This document shows, one piece after another, positions 1 to 5,146 of a stretch of 24,388 nt of DNA. The notes below the pieces were generated by a model that had not been told where the DNA came from, ran no database searches, and saw only the letters and a list, made by a program, of their open reading frames with translations. Position numbers and translations under genes: made by a program. This stretch comes from Rhodanobacteraceae bacterium (lineage in GTDB: Bacteria > Pseudomonadota > Gammaproteobacteria > Xanthomonadales > Xanthomonadaceae), in the NCBI GenBank assembly GCA_024233975.1, contig JACKOX010000034.1, positions 1-24,388 on the forward strand, written 5' to 3'. Numbering within the stretch: the first letter of the stretch is position 1; every line of letters begins with the position of its first letter.

Positions 1-446
1 CCGTAGCTCTTCAGCGTCCAGTACATGCGCGTGGCCAGGTCGAGCTGACCCGGATCATCACTGCGCGCGGTAATCACCAGCGTCTCGCCGGCATTGACCC
101 CCAGCGACTGCATCAACGCCTGCACCTGTTCGGCGGATGGCAGCAGCTTGTCGATCTTCTTGCCCTCGATCTCTCGACTGACACGGACCTTGTCGAAGTC
201 GACCAGGCGGGCGCCGGCGATATGTCCACCCAGGGTTTCCAGGGTCTTCTCGCCGGTCTTTTCGTCCACGCTGTATTCCGGCGCTTGCGTGAACTCGTCC
301 GGATCGCTGCGCACGTCGAGCACGACGACGTCCTTCTGGTTTGCTGCCAGCCAGTCCACCGACACCACCGGCCCCGGCAGTTCAGCGGCCATCAGCGGCG
401 AGGCGAAGGCAAAGGCGCCAACGACGATGTAGGTGAGCAGTTTCAT
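1..446 (-). CDS. Exported SseA-like rhodanese (sulfurtransferase), 3' end beyond window
   Basis: Reading the minus strand from an ATG at 446 gives 148 codons that stay open to the window edge. An AAGGAG ribosome site lies seven bases before the start. Residues 1-21 form a signal peptide (MKLLTYIVVGAFAF... ending LMAA), so the product should be periplasmic. The mature part resembles the N-terminal domain of two-domain SseA-type rhodaneses: VVLDVRSDPDEF at about 41-52, GGHIAGARLVDF at 73-84, LPSAEQV at 102-108, and the aromatic run YWTLKSY at the cut end. In that family the N-terminal domain is non-catalytic and the persulfide-forming cysteine sits in the second domain, which is outside the window, so activity cannot be confirmed. 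It is the last visible gene of a five-gene minus-strand set that starts with two YeeE-type sulfur transporters, which fits a role in sulfane-sulfur handling. Family call firm; substrate unknown. Confidence 0.85.
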   Translation of the reverse strand, partial: MKLLTYIVVGAFAFASPLMAAELPGPVVSVDWLAANQKDVVVLDVRSDPDEFTQAPEYSVDEKTGEKTLETLGGHIAGARLVDFDKVRVSREIEGKKIDKLLPSAEQVQALMQSLGVNAGETLVITARSDDPGQLDLATRMYWTLKSY

Positions 447-460
447 CGGTTCACTCCTTA

Positions 461-1129
461 TCAGGCCGGCGCGCCATCAAGGCGATCGAGCCAGGCAAAT
501 TGACGGTGGAGATCGAATGCGCATTCCGACAACACGGTGCTGCGTCGATCCTCGAAAAAGTTCGGCCGGGTTTGCAGCGCACGCTGCCAGACCTCGTCCC
601 GACGCGTCAGCAGCCAGCGCAGCTGCGGGCGGAACAGGCCCATCAGCGCCTGCAGCCACTGGTTCACCGGCGCCAGTCGAGCCGGTTTATCCAGCCGGAA
701 GCCGCTGGCCCGCCGGATCACCTCAGCAGCCGGCCGCCAGTGTTCATTGGTGACCCAGCGGTTGGTGGTGAAGCCACGCACCGGCAAGCCGTCCGCCGAC
801 ACCCCAACCGCCAGCAGATGGGTGAAGCCGGCGTGCTCGACCGAATGCTCGCTGGCCTTTGCGAACAGGTGGAAATGACCGTGTTCGCAGGACGCCCGTG
901 GCCCCGGATGCGCGTGGTAGTAGTACCGGTAGCCGCTGTCGGCATCGAAGGCGTCGTCTTCGGGGTAGTGTGTCCACGCCACCGAAGGCTGGCTACCGAT
1001 CAGCGCGGAAAGCACGTTGCGGCCGCGTCGCTGCAGGGACTGGATCACCTCCAGCAACTGCGCACCCGACGCCTGCAGTCCGGCGAGCTCGCCGCGACAA
1101 ACCGACAATGATGCGTTGATGCCAGACAT
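461..1129 (-). CDS. His-rich protein of unknown function in sulfur operon
   Basis: This is a 222-residue soluble protein with no signal peptide or membrane segment. The striking part is a histidine cluster in the first half: HYP at 54-56, YYYHAHP at 69-75 and EHGHFHLF at 82-89, giving H72, H74, H83, H85 and H87 in a short span. That pattern looks like a metal site, but this is inference. It may belong to one of the numbered DUF families (possibly DUF6969); I recall that only loosely and could not check. It begins 18 bases after the small NPC protein ends and stops 14 bases before the rhodanese start, so it is almost certainly cotranscribed with the YeeE pair. A conserved place in that operon would imply a role in sulfur or metal-sulfur metabolism. 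The ATG at 1129 has only a weak GGGGACTGG-like ribosome site. Confidence 0.75.
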   Translation of the reverse strand: MSGINASLSVCRGELAGLQASGAQLLEVIQSLQRRGRNVLSALIGSQPSVAWTHYPEDDAFDADSGYRYYYHAHPGPRASCEHGHFHLFAKASEHSVEHAGFTHLLAVGVSADGLPVRGFTTNRWVTNEHWRPAAEVIRRASGFRLDKPARLAPVNQWLQALMGLFRPQLRWLLTRRDEVWQRALQTRPNFFEDRRSTVLSECAFDLHRQFAWLDRLDGAPA

Positions 1130-1147
1130 GACCAGTCCCCGGGGCGA

Positions 1148-1432
1148 TCACTCGCAGGGATTCTTGGCTCTCTTCTTCTTCGGTCGCGGCGCGCAGGGGT
1201 TGGCAGGGCGCTTGGCTTCCGTCTCGGCCTTGGCCGCTTCTTCGGACTTTGCTTCGGTCGCTTCCGTCGCGGCCTTGTCGGCTTCCGCCGCCACTGCGTC
1301 GGTGGTTTCGGTGGCCGGGGTCGGATCCTCGGCCATCGCCGGTGCCACGGCGGCAACGCTGCCGGCGGCCAGCAGCACGGCGGCAAGCTGTGCGCTCAGG
1401 GATCGTGAATTGCGGTTGTTTCGACTACTCAT
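1148..1432 (-). CDS. Small exported Ala/Glu-rich protein with two NPC motifs
   Basis: The product has 94 residues. Residues 1-34 form a signal peptide with a basic N-terminus, a hydrophobic LAAVLLAAGSVAAVAP core and an AMA cleavage site, so the mature protein of about 60 residues is periplasmic or surface-exposed. The mature part is low-complexity, dominated by Ala, Glu, Thr and Lys, and then ends in a basic tail holding two Asn-Pro-Cys motifs, at residues 78-80 and 91-93, separated by a PRPKKKRAK linker. No known catalytic domain is visible. The two cysteines near the C-terminus could bind a metal or carry a persulfide, which would suit its place between a YeeE transporter and a rhodanese, but nothing in the sequence proves it. 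A GAGAGG ribosome site precedes the ATG, and it starts 29 bases after the YeeE gene. I recognise no named family. Confidence 0.75.
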   Translation of the reverse strand: MSSRNNRNSRSLSAQLAAVLLAAGSVAAVAPAMAEDPTPATETTDAVAAEADKAATEATEAKSEEAAKAETEAKRPANPCAPRPKKKRAKNPCE

Positions 1433-1461
1433 GATGTCGTCCTCTCAGATTGCAGTGACAC

Positions 1462-2022
1462 TCAGGCACGCTGAGCGGGTTTCGTGGTCATCCAGCCGAC
1501 CACGGCGGCGACGGCGGTCAGGCCCAGCAGGATCACCAGGTCAGGCACGTGCAGCAGCTCGCCCAGCGTCTGCGCTTCCGGTCCCGGCAGGGCTTCGAGC
1601 AGCGGCTCCATCGCGTCGAAAGCACCAGCGAAAATCCAGGTGCCGGCGACGATGCCGATCAGGAAGACCAGGCCGTCGATTTTTCCGGACATGAAGCCAA
1701 CCACCGAGGTGCCCGGGCAGTAGCCACCAATGGCCATGCCCGCGCCCACACCAACACCGCCGAGCAGCGTCGCCCACAGGTAGGTGGTCGGGATGAAGAT
1801 CTCTTCGGCCGGCATCACGCCGGTGATCTGCAGTAGCCACAGGCCAAAGGCACTGACCAGGATCGCGGTGAACATGACGTTGAACACCGCCCAGTCGCGG
1901 AAGCGCAGCTGTGCGGTGAGCTTGCAGGCGCTGGCAAAGCCGGCGCGCTCCAGCGCGAAGCCGAACACCAGACCACAGAACAGACCGGACAGAATGCCGG
2001 TGTAACCAAGCGGGAAGCTCAT
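1462..2022 (-). CDS. YeeE/YedE-type sulfur transport membrane protein (second half-gene)
   Basis: This 186-residue inner-membrane protein is about half the size of a full YeeE/TsuA thiosulfate transporter and probably pairs with the product of the gene just upstream. Hydrophobic segments lie at about 7-24, 46-66, 82-106, 115-133 and 158-176. Conserved cysteines sit at C16, C33 (in GFASACKLTAQL) and C102 (in GGYCPGTS). Cysteines in such short conserved loops are the family's proposed thiosulfate path. The start codon overlaps the preceding stop as ATGA, implying translational coupling and an equimolar complex. The substrate is inferred from the family and from the rhodanese in the same operon: thiosulfate or another small sulfur species. 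Confidence 0.88.
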   Translation of the reverse strand: MSFPLGYTGILSGLFCGLVFGFALERAGFASACKLTAQLRFRDWAVFNVMFTAILVSAFGLWLLQITGVMPAEEIFIPTTYLWATLLGGVGVGAGMAIGGYCPGTSVVGFMSGKIDGLVFLIGIVAGTWIFAGAFDAMEPLLEALPGPEAQTLGELLHVPDLVILLGLTAVAAVVGWMTTKPAQRA

Positions 2023-2537
2023 CGCCAGAGTCCTCTCATCGCGGTTCCAATGATTCCGCCAGCAACGAAGAAGCCGCCGAGGAACACGAATCCGGCCGTC
2101 GCCAGTGTCGCCGCGCCACTGAGGCCCAGCCCGCTGGTACAGCCCAGCGACATGCGCGCGCCGAAGCCCGCGATGATGCCGCCGACCAGCGCCAGGCCGA
2201 GTCTTGCCGCCTTGCTCATGCGCGTCGGGCCATCAACGCTCCACTTGAACCGCCGCGCGCTGACCGCGCCAATCAACGCTCCCAGCGCCACGCCCAGCAC
2301 TTCCCAGGTGATCCAGGCGTTGAAGGGGTTGCGACCGTCCTCGACCATCGGACCCAGATAGGAGTTCGCCTCCGTGGCGGCGGGCGCCACCACGTGCGCG
2401 GTACCCGCTGCGACGCGGGTGGTGAAGCCGCTGGCACCCAGACCGTGCCCGGTCAGGACAAACGTCATCAGGAGGCCAAGACCGAGCAGCACGCCGGCAA
2501 TGTGGGGCCGCCAAAGCGGCTTGGGTTCGTTGCTCAT
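2019..2537 (-). CDS. YeeE/YedE-type sulfur transport membrane protein (first half-gene)
   Basis: This is a 172-residue inner-membrane protein of the YeeE/YedE (Sulf_transp) family and the first gene of the minus-strand sulfur operon. An in-frame ATG exists at 2567, but I chose 2537 because a GGGAGGGG ribosome site sits directly before it and the protein then starts MSNEPKPLWRPH, a normal cytoplasmic lead into the first helix (about 12-30). Further hydrophobic segments lie at about 75-93, 112-128 and 145-166. The family signature GCTSGLGLSG is at 132-141, with C133 as the probable substrate-path cysteine. Together with the downstream half-gene it would make up one functional transporter for thiosulfate or related sulfur compounds. 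The palindromic element at 2588-2603 lies about 50 bases upstream of the start. Confidence 0.88.
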   Translation of the reverse strand: MSNEPKPLWRPHIAGVLLGLGLLMTFVLTGHGLGASGFTTRVAAGTAHVVAPAATEANSYLGPMVEDGRNPFNAWITWEVLGVALGALIGAVSARRFKWSVDGPTRMSKAARLGLALVGGIIAGFGARMSLGCTSGLGLSGAATLATAGFVFLGGFFVAGGIIGTAMRGLWR

Positions 2538-2587
2538 ATTCCCCTCCCGGGAGTCGAGCCAATCCATGCAGGAGGCACGGATTATGC

Positions 2588-2603
2588 ATACCCCCTACGG
2601 TAT
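2588..2603 (-). promoter_or_regulatory. Candidate repressor operator of the sulfur operon
   Basis: The arms ATACC (2588-2592) and GGTAT (2599-2603) form an exact inverted repeat around a C-rich six-base centre, inside an AT-rich flank. On the minus strand the element lies between a TTGCTA (possible -35) and a CATAAT (possible -10), about 50 bases before the YeeE start. AT-rich arms around a G/C tract resemble operators of the CsoR/RcnR/CstR (DUF156) repressors, whose CstR branch senses persulfides and controls rhodanese and sulfur-transport genes. No such regulator is in the window, and the promoter spacing is not canonical. Confidence 0.4.
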
Positions 2604-2710
2604 ATATTAGCAACTTTCGATGTTCTCGCTTCCGCTGTCAATCATGCGCTGCAACAGAATCATTGGAATCCGGACCCCGATCACAGCCTTCCGCCGTCCC
2701 ATTCGTGGTT

Positions 2711-2746
2711 TTGTCGCGGATGGCGACAACCCGGCAGACAGCCGGG
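2711..2746 (+). promoter_or_regulatory. Two abutting inverted repeats upstream of the dehydrogenase
   Basis: TTGTCGC (2711-2717) and GCGACAA (2723-2729) pair perfectly around five bases. Immediately after, CCCGGC (2730-2735) and GCCGGG (2741-2746) pair perfectly around another five bases. The element ends 43 bases before the dehydrogenase ATG. The first arm pair is AT-ended and could be a regulator site; the second is GC-only and could be an RNA hairpin. No U-tract follows, so a simple terminator is unlikely. Confidence 0.35.
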
Positions 2747-2789
2747 CAAGGATGTACCCTGTCGCCCCGATTCATGGATGGAGATCGTT

Positions 2790-3485
2790 ATGGGTACTTC
2801 GCGGGTAGTGGTGACGGGCGCAGCCGGTGCGCTGGGTGGCGTGGTCGCCACGCATTTCCTGATGGCCGGGCATCCCGTGGTGCTGGTGGACCGTGACGAA
2901 GCCGCGTTGCGCCAGGCCTATGCCGACACGCCGGGCGACATGGCCTTCGTGGCCGTCGACCTCACCAATGGCGCCGCCACCCGCGAGGCTCTCGGTAACG
3001 TGCTCGACAGCCAACCGGCTGGCGTGCTCTGCAATATCGCCGGCGGCTTCACCATGGGCACCGCCGTCCATGATGGCGACGGCTCGGACTGGCAGCAGAT
3101 GCTGACCATGAACCTCAACACCATGCTCAATGCCTGCCGTGCGGTGGTGCCGGGCATGGTCGTGGCCGGCGCTGGCAAGGTGATCAACATCGCCGCGGCC
3201 AGCGCTACCAGCGGCAAGGCCATGATGGGTGCCTACTGCGCGTCGAAGGACGCTGTCGCACGCGCCACGGAGTCCATGGCGATGGAGTTGCGTGAGCGGG
3301 GCATCAACGTCAATGCCGTCGCTCCCAGCATCATCGACACGCCAGCCAACCGCGACGCGATGCCGGATGCGGATCCAGCCAGGTGGGTGTCACCGGAGAA
3401 GCTGGCCAGCGTGATCGGCTTCCTCGCCTCGGACGACGCCAGCGCCATCCACGGCGCGATCATCCCGGTGGTCGGGCTGTCCTGA
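2790..3485 (+). CDS. Short-chain dehydrogenase/reductase, dihydropteridine-reductase-like
   Basis: This is a 231-residue NAD(P)-dependent oxidoreductase of the SDR superfamily, probably cytosolic. I start at ATG 2790 because GGAG lies six bases before it and the Rossmann strand begins at once. Visible motifs are TGAAGALG at 9-16 (cofactor phosphate loop), D34 after strand 2 (which suggests NAD(H) preference), CNIAGG at 81-86 in place of NNAG, N108, and the active pair Y149-x3-K153. The usual catalytic serine 13 residues before the tyrosine is Ala136, as in quinonoid dihydropteridine reductase. The C-terminal stretch DTPANRDAMPDAD (183-195) followed by W199 and PE at 202-203 also matches that enzyme's layout. 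Many uncharacterised bacterial SDRs share these traits, so pterin reduction is a suggestion. It converges on ompW. Confidence 0.85.
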   Translation: MGTSRVVVTGAAGALGGVVATHFLMAGHPVVLVDRDEAALRQAYADTPGDMAFVAVDLTNGAATREALGNVLDSQPAGVLCNIAGGFTMGTAVHDGDGSDWQQMLTMNLNTMLNACRAVVPGMVVAGAGKVINIAAASATSGKAMMGAYCASKDAVARATESMAMELRERGINVNAVAPSIIDTPANRDAMPDADPARWVSPEKLASVIGFLASDDASAIHGAIIPVVGLS

Positions 3486-3489
3486 TAGA

Positions 3490-3521
3490 CAAAAAAGAAG
3501 CCGGCGCCATGCAGCGCCGGC
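3490..3521 (-). terminator. Rho-independent terminator of ompW
   Basis: Arms at 3500-3507 and 3514-3521 (GCCGGCGC / GCGCCGGC) form a perfect 8-bp stem with a six-base loop. On the minus strand it is followed by TTCTTTTTT, so it serves the minus-strand ompW, whose stop is 80 bases upstream. In the plus direction there is no T-run, so the dehydrogenase is not clearly terminated here. A weaker 6-bp hairpin lies at 3524-3540. Confidence 0.75.
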
Positions 3522-3600
3522 AACCGGTCATCGCGACCGGAGTATCAAGGGAAGAACTGCCGGGAAGCGCCAGCCCAGCGTTTCCCGGCGTCCTCCCCAT

Positions 3601-4215
3601 TCAGAAGCGATAACCGATCGACACGCCATAGGCGACCGGATCAATGTTCACCGTGCCGATGCCGGCGCCATCCAGCTTCACGTCGGTGTCGATATCGATC
3701 CAACGACCATCCACGGTGAACAGCCAGTTGTCGTTGATCTTGAAGTCCAGGCCGGCGTGGAAGGCAAGACCCCAGGACGAATCGAGGTTCAGCTGGGTGC
3801 CGGTCAGCGGACCGGTTTCATCGACCGAGAAGAACGTCGTGTAGTTGATGCCGGCGCCCACGAACGGGCTCACCTTGCCCTGCGGGTTGAAGTGCCACTG
3901 CACGGACACCGTCGGCGGCAGCTGCTTGGTGGTGGCGGCCTTGGCGCCATTGAGCATGATGTCGTGCTTGAACGGCACCGCCGCCAGCACCTCGACGCCC
4001 AGGTTCGGCGAGAAGAAGTACTCGGCCTGCAGGCTGGGCTTGGTGTCATTGCCGACGTCCACGGCGAACGCGCCGCCAGCAACCTCACCGTTGTCGCCAT
4101 CCGGATTCACCGAATGGATGCCGAACTTGACCACCCAGTCGCCGGCTTCCTGCGCCTGCGCACCCACGGCAAACGCACCCAGCACCGCTGCCGCCAGCAA
4201 ATGACGAACCTTCAT
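3601..4215 (-). CDS. ompW: OmpW family outer-membrane protein
   Basis: The product has 204 residues, with a signal peptide at 1-21 (MKVRHLLAAAVLGAFAVGAQA) followed by QEAGDW. The mature part has the OmpW layout: alternating polar and hydrophobic beta strands, the conserved block LPPTVSVQWHF at about 100-110, VSPFVGAGINYTTFF at about 115-129, and a C-terminal phenylalanine in SIGYRF, the usual signal for the BAM assembly machine. OmpW proteins form narrow eight-stranded barrels thought to pass small hydrophobic molecules. Length and motif order match the family with nothing missing. A GAGGTG ribosome site lies six bases before the ATG at 4215. It is monocistronic, with its terminator at 3490-3521. 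Upstream sequence back to 4409 shows no promoter I would defend. Confidence 0.93.
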   Translation of the reverse strand: MKVRHLLAAAVLGAFAVGAQAQEAGDWVVKFGIHSVNPDGDNGEVAGGAFAVDVGNDTKPSLQAEYFFSPNLGVEVLAAVPFKHDIMLNGAKAATTKQLPPTVSVQWHFNPQGKVSPFVGAGINYTTFFSVDETGPLTGTQLNLDSSWGLAFHAGLDFKINDNWLFTVDGRWIDIDTDVKLDGAGIGTVNIDPVAYGVSIGYRF

Positions 4216-4409
4216 GACTGCACCTCTTGATCTTGGTAGGGAAGGGGAGCGCCGACAGTGTTTCGGGGGTCACCACCGACGCGATGCGCACAAGCTACGC
4301 CTACCTACCGGGTCATTTTCTGACTTTGCTCAAATTTGGTTCCGAATAGCGCCTGGAACCTCCGTTGGAAGGTAATCTGAGCACTGCCTTTCAATGCTCG
4401 CGGCTTACA

Positions 4410-5018
4410 ATGGAACACGTTGATACGCCAGAAGAGCTCCGTCGCTTCAAGCTTTCCCGCTGGCTGAAATACACCATTGCTGGTTGGTTCCTATGTATTC
4501 CCGCCATCCTGCTGGTTTCGGGGTTGATCGAATCGATAGGGCTTTCGTCGTTCAACTTCCCGGTTGGCGTGGGTGCTGGCACTGCCATGGGTGGAATGCA
4601 GGCACTAGCACTTCGGAAAGTTCTCCGGTACCCAAGTCGCTGGCTCTTCACCACAGCTGCCGGGCTCACCGTGCCGTTCCTGTTTCTGGATCTGATACGG
4701 CTCGTGGGTCATCCGCTTGCCGACATGATCTATCTGGCTGCGCTTTCCGGAGGTCTTCTGGTCGGCATTTTCCAGGCAACCCTAATCGCGGAGCTGGAGC
4801 AGGCGCGGGCAAGGTGGATCCTTGCCTCTACGACCGCGTGGGGCCTTACCGCCGGGGCGCTATGGCTCGCAGACTCGATTCCGCTCCAAGGCCTCTCCAA
4901 AGGAAGCCACGGAATCATTGCCGCCCTGGTTTATCTCCTGATCGCCGGGTCCGGAAGCCTGTTGCTTGGTCTTGTAACTGGCAAAGCGCTGACCAGGACA
5001 ATCAGCAATGGGCGATAG
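4410..5018 (+). CDS. Small integral membrane protein with internal duplication
   Basis: This is a 202-residue hydrophobic protein with a charged N-terminus (about 1-19) and roughly six membrane segments. An upstream in-frame TTG at 4365 would add 15 residues; I prefer the ATG at 4410, though neither has a clear ribosome site. The protein contains two copies of one motif: residues 53-86 (G-x3-GG-M-Q-A ... R-W-L-F-T-T-A-A-G-L-T) and 113-148 (S-G-G-L-L-V-G-I-F-Q-A ... R-W-I-L-A-S-T-T-A-W-G-L-T). Each couples a Gly-rich helix ending in Gln to a second helix starting with Arg-Trp and ending in Gly-Leu-Thr. I recognise no named family or function. GC content is visibly lower than in flanking genes. 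It precedes the RCC1 gene on the same strand by 128 bases; a shared transcript is possible but unproven. Confidence 0.7.
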   Translation: MEHVDTPEELRRFKLSRWLKYTIAGWFLCIPAILLVSGLIESIGLSSFNFPVGVGAGTAMGGMQALALRKVLRYPSRWLFTTAAGLTVPFLFLDLIRLVGHPLADMIYLAALSGGLLVGIFQATLIAELEQARARWILASTTAWGLTAGALWLADSIPLQGLSKGSHGIIAALVYLLIAGSGSLLLGLVTGKALTRTISNGR

Positions 5019-5146
5019 CCCGAAATCCGCGGCGAAACGGGGACTCCTGCATTCACGTGAACTCACGAAAGAACTGAACCTCAAGCATACGTTGCGAGAG
5101 CATGAGCTTTTGGAATAAGTGGCGATCGGGAGCCTAGGCAGCGAGA

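Noticed and set aside
2394..2789. Extended 363-residue version of the short-chain dehydrogenase
   Set aside because: The extra 132 residues have no homology signal and overlap the divergent YeeE gene and promoter; the ATG at 2790 has a good ribosome site and gives the normal SDR length.
4312..4324. GTCA-N5-TGAC dyad upstream of ompW
   Set aside because: Only four-base arms and no supporting promoter elements; expected by chance at this frequency.
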